From Streptomyces sp. ISL-11 (GTDB lineage Bacteria; Actinomycetota; Actinomycetes; Streptomycetales; Streptomycetaceae), in contig NZ_JAGGOL010000020.1 of the NCBI RefSeq assembly GCF_018614525.1, forward strand, positions 1 through 64,000: 64,000 bases of DNA. The letters are read 5' to 3'. Both the position numbers and the translations under genes were made by a program. Every line of letters starts with the position of its first letter. Within the stretch, counting starts at the first letter, position 1. The notes under the pieces were generated by a model. The model was not told the DNA's origin and searched no databases. It saw only the letters and a program-made list of their open reading frames with translations. Shown piece after piece: positions 1 to 7,808 of the stretch.

Positions 1-2
1 CC

Positions 3-827
3 CGCGGCCACGTCCGCGCCCGCGGCAGCGACGTCGCCGCCGGCGAGCTCGCCCTGGCCGCCGGCACGATCCTCGGCCCGCCCCAGATCGGCCTGCTCGC
101 GGCGATCGGCCGCGCCACCGTCACGGTCCGCCCCCGCCCCCGCGTCGTGGTCATGTCCACCGGCAGCGAGCTGGTCCAGCCCGGCGTGGCCCTGGGCCCC
201 GGCGAGATCCACGACTCCAACAGCTTCGCCCTCACCGCCTGCGCCCGCGACGCCGGCGCCATCGCCTACCGCGTGGCCGCCGTCGAGGACGACGCGGACA
301 CCCTCCGCTCCACCCTGGAGGACCAGCTCGTACGGGCCGACGCCGTCGTCACCAGCGGCGGTGTCAGCGTCGGCGCCTACGACGTGGTCAAGGAGACCCT
401 CTCCGGCCTCGCGGGCGAGGAGGGCAGCGTCTCCTTCCGCAGGCTCGCCATGCAGCCGGGCAAGCCCCAGGGCTTCGGCCTGGTCGGCCCCGACCGGGTG
501 CCGCTGCTCGCCCTGCCGGGCAACCCCGTCAGCTCGTACGTCTCCTTCGAGCTGTTCGTGCGCCCCGCCATCCGGGCGCTGATGGGCCTCGACCCCATCG
601 ACCGCGTCACCGTCCGCGCGGTCTGCGCCGACGCCGTCGCCTCCTCCCCCCAGGGCCGCCGCCAGTACTTGCGCGGCCGTTACGAGGACGGCACGGTCAC
701 CGTCGTCGGCGGCGCCGGATCCCACCTCGTCAAGGCCCTCGCCGACGCCAACGCCCTCATAGTCGTTCCCGAGGAGACCACCGCCGTCGAGGCCGGCACC
801 GAAGTCGACGTGGTCCTTCTCGACTGA
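3..827 (+). CDS. glp: Gephyrin-like molybdotransferase MoeA/Glp, 5' end outside window
   Basis: The 3' part of a MoeA/gephyrin-family gene: the frame is open from the window edge, so the start is missing. The visible part covers the end of domain II and the MoaB-like domain III ([46 protein letters not shown]) and the C-terminal beta-barrel domain IV. MoeA enzymes insert molybdate into adenylylated molybdopterin. Because the operon ends in a glpR-type membrane protein, this copy may be the actinobacterial Glp paralogue that acts at the division septum rather than, or as well as, a cofactor enzyme. That assignment rests on context and on established knowledge of corynebacterial Glp/GlpR. It is followed by moaC after 97 nt. 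Confidence 0.88.
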   Translation, partial: RGHVRARGSDVAAGELALAAGTILGPPQIGLLAAIGRATVTVRPRPRVVVMSTGSELVQPGVALGPGEIHDSNSFALTACARDAGAIAYRVAAVEDDADTLRSTLEDQLVRADAVVTSGGVSVGAYDVVKETLSGLAGEEGSVSFRRLAMQPGKPQGFGLVGPDRVPLLALPGNPVSSYVSFELFVRPAIRALMGLDPIDRVTVRAVCADAVASSPQGRRQYLRGRYEDGTVTVVGGAGSHLVKALADANALIVVPEETTAVEAGTEVDVVLLD

Positions 828-924
828 GTCCTCCCCGGCCGAGCCCTCCCCGCCCGCCCGCACCGCTTCGCCCCGGCAGGCTGCCGGTACGGTGTCTGCC
901 CAAACGGACCGGCCCAGGAGAACG

Positions 925-1431
925 ATGAGCAGCGCACACGACCCCCGACTCACTCACCTGGACAGTGCGGGGGCGGCCCGCATGGTCGACGTCTCGGACA
1001 AGGACGTCACCGCCCGCACCGCCCGCGCGAGCGGCCGGGTCCTCGTCTCCCCGGCCGTCGTGGCGCTGCTGCGCGGCGAGGGTGTCCCCAAGGGCGACGC
1101 GCTCGCCACGGCCCGTATCGCCGGAATCATGGGCGCCAAGCGCACCCCCGACCTCATCCCGCTCTGCCACCCCCTCGCCGTCTCCGGCGTGAAGGTCGAT
1201 CTGACCGTCACCGACGACGCCGTCGAGATCACCGCCGCCGTGAGGACCACCGACCGCACGGGCGTCGAGATGGAGGCGCTCACCGCCGTCACCGTCGCCG
1301 CCCTCACGGTCGTCGACATGGTCAAGGCGGTCGACAAGGACGCGGTGATCACGGACGTACGGGTCGAGGAGAAGACCGGCGGCAAGTCCGGCACGTACAC
1401 GCGCGCCGCGCGGGAAGCGGGCGACGCGTGA
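925..1431 (+). CDS. moaC: Cyclic pyranopterin monophosphate synthase MoaC
   Basis: 168-residue MoaC, which converts the 8-oxo-GTP-derived intermediate to cyclic pyranopterin monophosphate in molybdenum cofactor synthesis. Family motifs are all present: [28 protein letters not shown] with the conserved His, [27 protein letters not shown] with the catalytic Lys/Asp region, and a GGKSG tail. The ATG at 925 is chosen over the GTG at 892 because AGGAG sits 4 nt upstream of it and the conserved N-terminus starts there. The stop overlaps the start of mogA, so the two are translationally coupled. MoaA is not in the window. Confidence 0.95.
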   Translation: MSSAHDPRLTHLDSAGAARMVDVSDKDVTARTARASGRVLVSPAVVALLRGEGVPKGDALATARIAGIMGAKRTPDLIPLCHPLAVSGVKVDLTVTDDAVEITAAVRTTDRTGVEMEALTAVTVAALTVVDMVKAVDKDAVITDVRVEEKTGGKSGTYTRAAREAGDA

Positions 1432-1991
1432 TGCCGGGCCCCGGGGGCGACGCCGCCTCTCCCACGCACCGGCCGCAGCGCACGGGTCCGGCAGCGGCTC
1501 CGTATCGTGCGTTGGTGGTCACCGCCTCGAACCGGGCCTCCGCCGGTGTCTATGCGGACAGGGGCGGCCCCCTCCTCGCCGAGGGGCTCTCCCGGCTGGG
1601 CCTGGCCGTCGACGGGCCCCGGGTCGTCCCCGACGGCGACCCTGTGGAGGCCGCCCTGCGGGAGGCGGTGGCGGAGGAGTACGACGTGGTCGTCACCACC
1701 GGCGGCACCGGCATCTCGCCCACCGACCGCACCCCCGACGCCACCCGCCGCGTCCTCGACTACGAGATCCCCGGCATCCCCGAGGCCATCCGGGCCGAAG
1801 GGCTGGCCAAGGTCCCCACGGCCGCGCTCTCCCGCGGCCTGGCCGGCGTGGCCGGCCGGACGCTGATCGTGAACCTCCCCGGCTCCTCCGGCGGGGTCCG
1901 CGACGGCCTGGCCGTACTGGGGCGGCTGCTGGTCCACGCCGTGGACCAGCTCCACGGCGGTGACCACCCCGGACCCGGGAGCCCGAGCTGA
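1428..1991 (+). CDS. mogA: Molybdopterin adenylyltransferase MogA/MoaB-type
   Basis: MogA/MoaB family protein (about 186 residues) that adenylylates molybdopterin before molybdate insertion by MoeA. The molybdopterin-binding fold is recognisable: [42 protein letters not shown], and [12 protein letters not shown] near the end. Start is GTG 1428 (overlapping the moaC TGA) or the adjacent ATG 1431; both give the same protein apart from one residue. The N-terminal roughly 20 residues are Pro/Gly/Ala-rich and poorly conserved. The stop TGA overlaps the proposed CTG start of the next gene. Confidence 0.93.
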   Translation: MMPGPGGDAASPTHRPQRTGPAAAPYRALVVTASNRASAGVYADRGGPLLAEGLSRLGLAVDGPRVVPDGDPVEAALREAVAEEYDVVVTTGGTGISPTDRTPDATRRVLDYEIPGIPEAIRAEGLAKVPTAALSRGLAGVAGRTLIVNLPGSSGGVRDGLAVLGRLLVHAVDQLHGGDHPGPGSPS

Positions 1992-2611
1992 GCGCCACCT
2001 GGCCCGTAGAGCTGGCGGACGGCGACGTACTGCTGCGTCCCATCAAACTGCGCGACCAGCACGCCTGGCGGGAGGTCAACCGGCGCAACCGCGACTGGCT
2101 GCGCCCCTGGGAGGCCACCATCCCCCCGCCGCCGCCCGGCGGGCCCCTCACCCGGCGTCCCACCTACCGGCAGATGGTCCGCCACCTGCGCGCCGAGGCG
2201 CACGCGGGCCGCATGCTGCCCTTCGTCATCGAGTACCAGGGCCGGCTGGCCGGCCAGCTGACCGTGGCAGGGATCACCTGGGGCTCGATGTGTTCGGCCC
2301 ACGTCGGCTACTGGGTGGACGCGGCCGTCGCCGGCCGGGGTGTCATGCCCACGGCCGTCGCGCTCGCCGTCGACCACTGCTTCCGCACGCTCGGCCTGCA
2401 CCGCGTGGAGGTCTGCATCCGCCCGGAGAACCTGCCCAGCCGCCGCGTGGTGGAGAAGCTCGGCTTCCGGGAGGAGGGGCTGCGCCCCCGCTATCTGCAC
2501 ATCGACGGTGCCTGGCGCGATCACCTCGTCTACGCGCTCACCGCCGAGGAGGTCGCCGAGGGGCTCCTGGACCACTGGCGCCGGTCGCGGCCCGGTACGG
2601 CGCAGAAATAA
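1988..2611 (+). CDS. RimJ-like GNAT N-acetyltransferase with probable CTG start
   Basis: GNAT-fold acetyltransferase (about 207 residues) of the RimJ/RimL type, which acetylates protein N-termini or small substrates. The body reads VELADGDVLLRPIKLRDQ, then the acetyl-CoA region GYWVDAAVAGRGVMPTAVAL, then HRVEVCIRPENLPSRRVVEKLGF, a classic RimJ C-terminus. Conserved coding begins well before the first ATG (2174). The frame is closed by a TGA at 1961, and no ATG, GTG or TTG lies between the two. The best start is CTG 1988, which overlaps the mogA stop (CTGA) and has GGGAG six nt upstream. It is the fourth gene of the molybdopterin/glp operon and its substrate is unknown. Confidence 0.85.
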   Translation: MSATWPVELADGDVLLRPIKLRDQHAWREVNRRNRDWLRPWEATIPPPPPGGPLTRRPTYRQMVRHLRAEAHAGRMLPFVIEYQGRLAGQLTVAGITWGSMCSAHVGYWVDAAVAGRGVMPTAVALAVDHCFRTLGLHRVEVCIRPENLPSRRVVEKLGFREEGLRPRYLHIDGAWRDHLVYALTAEEVAEGLLDHWRRSRPGTAQK

Positions 2612-2762
2612 AATAAACGTTCGAAATTGACTGTCAATTGACGGTATTCGAGTGATCTCGGTCCCAACAATCACAAAAAAAGTTCGAGATATCAGCCGGA
2701 TCGTGCGACACACCGGGCCAATTGGCGGAATCCCTCGCGTGCGCCCCTCTACGGTGTGAACT

Positions 2763-3917
2763 GTGAGCAGCAGCGGCCTCATCTACGCAGTCATCGTCGG
2801 GGCCTGGGCCGCCTACTTGGTGCCGATGTGGCTCCGTAGGCAGGACGAGCTGAATGAGGCCCGTCCGACGGAACGCTTCAGCACCGCCATCCGGCTGTTG
2901 TCCGGACGGGCGGGAATGGAGCGCCGTTACGCCAAGGACCTCGAAGTCCGGCGCGCCGACGACGCGCCGGTCCCAGCCGACCCCGCGGAGCCGGACGCCC
3001 GCGGGCCCGAGCCGGACGCGCCGACCGCCATGGTCGACGTCCGGCCCTTCGGCGCGCCTTCTTCCGGATCTTCGGGTTCTGCCGGGTCGCCCGGTTCTCC
3101 CGGTTCTTCCGGGGTGGCGCCGGTGTCCTCTTCCCAGGCCCCTCCACCGGCTCCCTCGCCGGCTCCTTCGTCGGCCTCCGCGTCGGCCTCCGCGTCGGCC
3201 TCGGCCTCGGCGGCCGCCGAGCGGGCCCGGCGCTCGAAGGTGCTGGCGCGCCGCCGGCGCACGACGGTGATCCTCTTCTTCGCCTTCACGGTCGGCGCGA
3301 TCGTCGCCGGCGTCGGCGGGCTGGGCTTCCTGTGGGTCCCCGCGGTGCCCGCGATGCTGCTCAGCGCCTACATCGTCTACCTGCGCCTCCAGGAGCGACG
3401 CCGGTTCGCCTTCACCATGGACCAGCACCGCGCCGAACTGGCCGCGCAACGGCTCAGGGAGGGGCGCACCCGCCCCCCACACGCCGCGGCGCCGGACCCC
3501 GTGACCGCCGCCGCTCCCGTTGACACGGTCGCCCACCCGGCGCCCACCCCGGCCCCGGCCCCCGAGCCGTCGGCCACCGCCGACCGCCGCGCGCTCGTCG
3601 AGCAGACCGACCACGCCGAGTGGGTCGACCAGCAGCGCGACCGCGGGGCCGGCGGCGGCTGGGAGCCCGTGCCCGTACCGCTGCCGACGTACGTCACCGC
3701 GCCGGTCGCCCCGCGCGCCGGCGACAGCGTCGACCTCGGCGCCCCGGACACCTGGAGCTCCGCCCGCTCCAGCACCGCGGAACCGGCCGGCCGCCGCAAG
3801 CAGCCCGCGGAGGACCGCCGCTCGGGCCGCCCCCGCCGCCGCCCGCGCGAGCGCGGCCGCACCCCGCTCTTCGACCAGTACGCCGACGACGACCGCCCCC
3901 GCGCGGCCAACGAGTGA
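2763..3917 (+). CDS. glpR: GlpR-like membrane receptor of the gephyrin-like protein
   Basis: 384-residue membrane protein. TM1 is at about residues 5-22 (LIYAVIVGAWAAYLVPMWL), followed by the conserved juxtamembrane RRQDELNEARPTERFSTAIRLLSGR. A long cytoplasmic linker rich in Pro/Gly/Ser ends in an (SA)n run around residues 137-151, then TM2/TM3 lie at about 168-188 and 190-208 (VILFFAFTVGAIVAGVGGLG, VPAVPAMLLSAYIVYLRLQ). The C-terminal half is Pro/Arg-rich and disordered. This architecture and its place after the moeA-like operon match GlpR, the membrane receptor that ties Glp to FtsZ and the septum in Corynebacterium. The GTG start at 2763 follows a 150-nt AT-rich leader (2612-2762), so it may have its own promoter. 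Confidence 0.8.
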   Translation: MSSSGLIYAVIVGAWAAYLVPMWLRRQDELNEARPTERFSTAIRLLSGRAGMERRYAKDLEVRRADDAPVPADPAEPDARGPEPDAPTAMVDVRPFGAPSSGSSGSAGSPGSPGSSGVAPVSSSQAPPPAPSPAPSSASASASASASASAAAERARRSKVLARRRRTTVILFFAFTVGAIVAGVGGLGFLWVPAVPAMLLSAYIVYLRLQERRRFAFTMDQHRAELAAQRLREGRTRPPHAAAPDPVTAAAPVDTVAHPAPTPAPAPEPSATADRRALVEQTDHAEWVDQQRDRGAGGGWEPVPVPLPTYVTAPVAPRAGDSVDLGAPDTWSSARSSTAEPAGRRKQPAEDRRSGRPRRRPRERGRTPLFDQYADDDRPRAANE

Positions 3918-3991
3918 CGCCCCGCCGCTGACCAGCGGGGAGCGGATTTCCGAGCACCCGGATGGAGGTGCTAGAGTTTCACTCGTTGCAA

Positions 3992-4065
3992 GGGCCTGTG
4001 GCGCAGTCTGGTAGCGCACCTCGTTCGCATCGAGGGGGTCTGGGGTTCAAATCCCCACAGGTCCA
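3992..4065 (+). tRNA. tRNA-Ala (anticodon CGC)
   Basis: A full cloverleaf folds: acceptor GGGCCTG/CAGGTCC with the G3:U70 pair that identifies alanine tRNAs, D-arm GCGC...GCGC, anticodon stem CCTCG/CGAGG around loop TTCGCAT (anticodon CGC, codon GCG), and T-arm TGGGG/CCCCA. The CCA end is not fully encoded (CC then G). It is the left landmark of the accessory island that starts a few bases downstream. Confidence 0.95.
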
Positions 4066-4162
4066 CCGCAATGACTGTTCTTGAGTTCGCTCGGGAAGAG
4101 TTGACGAAATCCCGTCCGATCATCACGATCGGGCGGGATTTCGGCGTTTCCGGGTCTGTTCG
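4063..4162 (+). repeat. Left flanking direct repeat of the tRNA-Ala island (copy 1)
   Basis: About 100 bp starting in the last bases of the tRNA. It is nearly identical to 10066-10166; the first 42 bp (to GAAGAGTTGA) match perfectly. A shorter, more diverged copy is at 5317-5395. The repeat contains the tRNA terminator hairpin. The arrangement is that expected of attL/attR-like duplication after insertion at a tRNA 3' end, but the core barely overlaps the tRNA itself. Confidence 0.7.
4105..4143 (+). terminator. Terminator hairpin of tRNA-Ala
   Basis: 17-bp arms CGAAATCCCGTCCGATC / GATCGGGCGGGATTTCG with one G-U pair and a 5-nt loop (ATCAC), 40 nt after the tRNA. The A-run/T-run edges make it a plausible bidirectional intrinsic terminator. 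Variants of the same hairpin occur at 5354-5390, 10112-10144 and 13980-14019. Confidence 0.75.
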
Positions 4163-4479
4163 AGGGGTTTCCGAACTCGGCGGCTCCGCGGGTGAGTGCT
4201 CGGATGGCTGTGAGGCGGGTTCGGGGGTGATTCCGGGTGCGGGAGGCATGCTGGGGTTGCCGCTGGGCGAAAAGCCGGCGGTGTCCTTCCGGGTGGCTCT
4301 TCAGCGGTCGCGTGGTGTGGCGATCAAAGCGGTGGGGGATCCCGCCGTTGTCCAGCGGTGTGGCACCGCTGGCGCGGGAGCTGCGGCTCTTGGCCTCGGG
4401 GAAGTTGAAACGATCACCACGGCGACGGGAAACGCTCTACGAGCCGCCGAGTGTTCGCAGCGGCCACCCCCGCGGACGC
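4144..4479. other. Island DNA with no recognisable gene
   Basis: About 335 bp between the tRNA terminator and the broken lipoprotein gene. The open frames here lack recognisable motifs. No repeat or RNA structure stands out beyond the flanking hairpin. Confidence 0.5.
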
Positions 4480-5172
4480 TCAGCCAGCGGTGGCTGTCGG
4501 CGCCTGGCCCTGCTCAGTCTGCAGCCGACGCTTCGTCTGCATTTTCGCCAGGGACAGCAGGATCAGTGCACTGTCCTGGTTCTTCTTCGAGTCCTGATAG
4601 GTCATGAGGGTGATGACGGTGCCCACACGCACCGTCATCGAGATGCTTGGCTCGGCATAGGCGGCTCTGGGCTCGGTGTAGGCCATGCTCTCGTTGCCAA
4701 CTCGCGGCATGGAAAACTCAGTGGCCCCGCCCCCGCTCAACTCGGCACTCTTCAGGTTGCTGAATGCCGTGGCAGCCGCTTCCCTGTCTGGATACGCTGT
4801 CAGGTACGAGTGCACGCTGCCGGAGTCACCGGGTGCCTTGTACTGCACGGAGCCATGGCTCCAATGCAGCGAGCAGTCCCGGGAGTCGCTGTCCTTCCGT
4901 CACCGCTTTGCCCAGGGAACATCCCTGGCATTCAGCGGCGTCACGCCCGCCTTCCAGCCCACCGGCATGCTCTGCAGATCCGGTAGAGCCTTCCTGAGAC
5001 CTCCTGTATCGAGCACTGTGCCTGGGTCGGAGCTTCCGCCCCGCTGCCCGCCGCTCACAGGACTGGTCCCCTCACGGGGAACCGCCGCACTGCCACCGCA
5101 TCCGGCCACGGCCAGACCCAACCCCGTCACCAGCATCCAGGCAACCGAGCGTGACCACACCGAACGCGACAC
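4480..5172 (-). pseudogene. Secreted lipoprotein interrupted by an in-frame TGA
   Basis: On the minus strand a lipoprotein signal peptide (ending in lipobox AVAGC, Cys about residue 25) leads into a Ser/Gly/Pro linker and a domain ending ...GWKAGVTPLNARDVPWAKR, then TGA at 4902-4900. The same frame continues without further stops (RKDSDSRDCSLHWSHGSVQYKAPGD...) for about 140 codons to 4480. With the stop read through, the product would be about 230 residues, an extracellular lipid-anchored protein with one Cys in the mature domain. The family is not recognised; the C-terminal part looks like a compact alpha/beta sensor-type domain. It sits between repeat copies 1 and 2, with no gene partner on its strand. 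Confidence 0.65.
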
Positions 5173-5296
5173 ACGAGCCCCCTCTCAGCTCTGTCCTCAA
5201 AGCACGACCCCGAGCATAGAGGGATGGCCACGCGGGAAAAGATCACTCTGCAATCAGGAAACGATCTCCAAGAGCCTGCTTCGTCGCAGGTGGAGC

Positions 5297-5395
5297 GCAC
5301 TCGTGAACACCCGACCGGAGCGGCGTTCTTGAGTTCGCTCAGGATCGGTTGATGAAATCCCGTCTGATCGTTTCGATCGGGCGGGATTTCTGCAG
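5297..5395 (+). repeat. Internal copy 2 of the island repeat with terminator-like hairpin
   Basis: Contains CGCACTCGTGAACACCC (shared with 10051-10066), GTTCTTGAGTTCGCTC, and a hairpin GAAATCCCGTCTGATCG / CGATCGGGCGGGATTTC (5354-5390). It is clearly related to the flanking repeats but diverged. It splits the island into a 1.2-kb left unit and a 4.7-kb right unit, suggesting two successive insertions at the same site. Confidence 0.6.
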
Positions 5396-5468
5396 CGCGG
5401 CGTGGCCGTCTGGGGCCGCCCGGTGTGCGGCCGCGGACGGTGCCGCCTGGCTGCCATGCTCGCCCTGA

Positions 5469-5801
5469 GCGGCAAAACCCCGCTGCCTGCGGCTACGACT
5501 GTTCTCCGCCGCCGCCCAACTCGTCACCACCGTCCGCCGCCGGCACTTGAAGTTCACCCGCCAGTGGTCCTGGACCGACGTGATCACAGGCGCAACTCAG
5601 CGGCTCGATGCACTCCGAACCGCGGCTGACCAGCAACAGTCATCCGTTCCGACGAACATGAACCATCCCACCAGAATCGGGGAACCCGGCGCCCACTCGA
5701 CGCGAAAGCCGGGCCACCGGCATACCCGCCACCAGCCCGAACAGCCGAAACGGACTGCCGGAAGATCCGATGGGCCTTCACGAAAGATCGAGGTTAAGTG
5801 A
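5469..5801 (+). pseudogene. C-terminal remnant of an IS1380-type transposase
   Basis: The frame reads LRLRLFSAAAQLVTTVRRRHLKFTRQWSWTDVITGATQRLDAL. This matches the C-terminal end of IS1380-family DDE transposases (typically LRLFSAAAQLVTT...W.WTDVIT). It is preceded by a stop at 5466 and has no catalytic residues, so only the tail survives. The downstream bases resemble the IS1380 right end (ACGAAAGATCGAGGTTAA near 5779-5797). Family assignment is from memory of the motif and not searched. It lies immediately after repeat copy 2. Confidence 0.55.
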
Positions 5802-6056
5802 AGGATTGCGATGAAGAGACTCGCTGCGAGGCCTTCGCTGGCACACCTGCCTGCCATTACACATGAGCAATGCCTGAGTGCTGCCGCACCATTGACGTCT
5901 TGAAAGCGTCGGCGGATGGCCGGTTGAGGTCCCTGCGCAAGTCCGCTGAGTCGTACGCTGATCGGTCTGAGCCAGTCTGGCAGCAACGCAGTGCATGACG
6001 GCATGGCACTTCAACAACCCCGGCTCTGCCCGCGTGCCCTCATGGTGGGGGGAATT
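5802..6056. other. Non-coding leader of the secreted-protein gene
   Basis: About 255 bp between the transposase remnant and the next gene. The open frames crossing it have no family motif. The last bases hold a strong GGGGGG ribosome-binding site at about 6047-6052. Nothing else was recognised. Confidence 0.4.
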
Positions 6057-6476
6057 ATGAAGACATATTTGAGAAGTATGGCAGCCGCGTCAGCTGCCGC
6101 CGCGCTCGCGCTCTCCGTTGCGCAGCCCGCGTCTGCAAACTACCGGAACTTGGATCCTCGCCAGTGCGACGGCTGGGGCTGGAATTTTGAGTTGTTCTAT
6201 AACCGAGACAACAATGGTGCGCATATTGCATTTGGGTACGACGACGAAAATTTTGGAGTGCCAGACGCCAATATCGGGTCCTATAGATTCTGCAACAACG
6301 GTAATGGGGGAGGTGCTGAAGTAAAGAACGCTGCCGCATCAGCGCGGAATCGAACACAATACTACGCGACCGTGTACTACAACAGCTGGTTCCGAGGGAA
6401 GTCGGATTCGGTCGAAGTGAATATGAACCTCCTAAACATATTCAACAACAATGCCTCATTCCGATTCACCGGTTAA
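6057..6476 (+). CDS. Small secreted protein, possible I36/crystallin-like fold
   Basis: 139 residues with a clean Sec signal peptide (MKTYLRSMAAASAAAALALS followed by VAQPASA, cleavage before Asn). The mature part of about 115 residues is rich in Asn, Tyr, Phe and Gly, with two Cys (RQCDGWGW and RFCNNGNGG) that could pair. The ending NNNASFRF and the aromatic/Gly pattern resemble secreted Streptomyces proteins grouped with peptidase inhibitor family I36, but the match is weak. ATG 6057 is chosen over 5991 because GGGGGG precedes it and the signal peptide starts there. GC content and codon use (many AT-ending codons) differ sharply from the chromosome around the island. Confidence 0.8.
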   Translation: MKTYLRSMAAASAAAALALSVAQPASANYRNLDPRQCDGWGWNFELFYNRDNNGAHIAFGYDDENFGVPDANIGSYRFCNNGNGGGAEVKNAAASARNRTQYYATVYYNSWFRGKSDSVEVNMNLLNIFNNNASFRFTG

Positions 6477-6528
6477 GCTCTCAGAACTCTACGGCGGTTG
6501 AGTCGAGAAGGCTGGACTAGGAGTAAGC

Positions 6529-7425
6529 GTGAAGGCGAATCGCACCATGGCACTCACCGCATTAGGTGCCGCCGTCGTATTGGGTACCGCTGGGTACCTG
6601 ACCTCGGGAGGAAAAGAGAAAGAGGAGATCGAGCGAACAGAGTCGGTGGTGGATATCTCTCGCGCCGCCGAAGATGGCCACTTGAGGCTTCCTGTCGAGG
6701 CATACCTTCCTGACAAGGCGCAGCGAGAACTGCTCAGGCGTGCCCGTCAGAAGGCAGTCGAGCAGTGCATGAAGGATAAGGGCTTTTCTTGCCGCGCTCC
6801 ATCGGCCACTAGCCTGCCTGACGATAGCACCGGCAACCTAACGGACGGCCGCTACGGTATTCATGACCGCGCGAAGGCAGCCAAGTTTGGCTATCATCCC
6901 GACCCGAAACTTCAGGAGCAGAGGGCTAAGGTGATGGATGCCAGCTCGAAGTCGCTCACGGGATCGTCGGAGCGGGAGCGGCGAGCCCTCATGGGTTCTG
7001 CCCCTGCGAAGAATGATGGGTGTATTCAAGAGGTCAAGCAGAGGTTCGCAGGCGCCTCGGCGCAGAACAGCCCTGCCATGAAAATTGCGAATCAGGCGTA
7101 CGATCAGGCCAAGGCTGACAGGCGAGTCAAGCACGCCTTTTCTGGCTGGGAAGCCTGCATGCGTCACCAAGGCTACTCGTATGGCGAGCCCATGCAAGCC
7201 AATGACGACTCGAAATTTGCGACCCGTAGTCCGACGGAGCAGGAAATTCAAGTCGCTGTCACAGACGTTGACTGCCGCTTGCAGAACGAAGTGAATAAGA
7301 TCTGGTACCAAACCGAAAATGAGTACCAGAAGCGCCTTATCGGCAAGAACTCGGGCGAGTTGGAAACCGCACGGCGGGACGTCGCTCGCAGCCTCTCTGA
7401 GGCGCGTAGCCTAGCTAAAGGCTAA
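6529..7425 (+). CDS. Exported or membrane-anchored hypothetical protein with CM(K/R)xxG(F/Y) motifs
   Basis: 298 residues, GTG start with AGGAG seven nt upstream. An N-terminal hydrophobic segment (about residues 7-26, ALTALGAAVVLGTAGYL) serves as signal or anchor. The hydrophilic remainder contains two repeats of a Cys motif, EQCMKDKGFSC and WEACMRHQGYSY, plus CIQEV and VDCRLQ. This repeated C-M-x-x-x-G pattern is seen in uncharacterised Streptomyces exported proteins. It follows the small secreted gene by 52 nt in the same direction, with the same AT-rich codon use, so the two probably form one transferred unit. Function unknown. Confidence 0.8.
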   Translation: MKANRTMALTALGAAVVLGTAGYLTSGGKEKEEIERTESVVDISRAAEDGHLRLPVEAYLPDKAQRELLRRARQKAVEQCMKDKGFSCRAPSATSLPDDSTGNLTDGRYGIHDRAKAAKFGYHPDPKLQEQRAKVMDASSKSLTGSSERERRALMGSAPAKNDGCIQEVKQRFAGASAQNSPAMKIANQAYDQAKADRRVKHAFSGWEACMRHQGYSYGEPMQANDDSKFATRSPTEQEIQVAVTDVDCRLQNEVNKIWYQTENEYQKRLIGKNSGELETARRDVARSLSEARSLAKG

Positions 7426-7802
7426 CCGCGGTGGAAAGTCTTGATCCAAGCATGGCTCCTCATGCCTTTTGTCTAGTACGGCCATGGCTTGCGATTGATG
7501 AGGCGTCTCCAGTAGGTGAGACCGCAAGCAAGGGAGGCATGTATTCCCTCAGGCCGATGAGTGCTGATCGCTGACAACTGCCCCCGCACCCCGGTGCCTG
7601 GATACTGCTCAGGCGCGCCGGGCTGTAAAAAGTCGGCGGCTGCACGAAACTCACTCCTGCGAGGAGCGCCCGACTGCTGTCAAGCGGAGGTGGCGCTGCG
7701 ACTTCCACCCTCGTTGGTAGTGCGAGTCGCGCGGCGCGACTCGCACCCGCCCCACCCATAACTTCGGCTACCCGCTACCCGCTACCCGCTACCCGCTACC
7801 CG
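7426..7802. other. Intergenic stretch with palindrome and 7-bp tandem repeats
   Basis: About 375 bp without a supported gene. It holds a perfect palindrome at 7720-7746 (GTGCGAGTCGCGC, one central base, then its complement). It ends in the GCTACCC tandem array. One reading frame is open from 7629 into the next gene but offers no ATG, GTG or TTG. Confidence 0.5.
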
Positions 7803-7808
7803 CTGCCC
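7767..7808 (+). repeat. GCTACCC tandem repeat
   Basis: Five perfect 7-bp copies (7767-7801) and one degenerate copy (GCTGCCC). Because the unit is 7 bp, copy number changes shift the reading frame of anything translated through it. It lies exactly where the N-terminus of the following gene should be. Confidence 0.85.

Noticed and set aside
4071..4607. Open frame starting in repeat copy 1 (MTVLEFAREELTKSR...)
   Set aside because: It begins inside the duplicated terminator region, runs through the hairpin and antisense into the lipoprotein, and has no family motif. The same start recurs at 10074 only because the repeat is duplicated.
7720..7746. Perfect 13-1-13 palindrome considered as a terminator or CRISPR-type repeat
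   Set aside because: Only one copy exists, there are no spacers and no T-run. A one-base loop would force several pairs to open, so it is recorded only as a structural curiosity.
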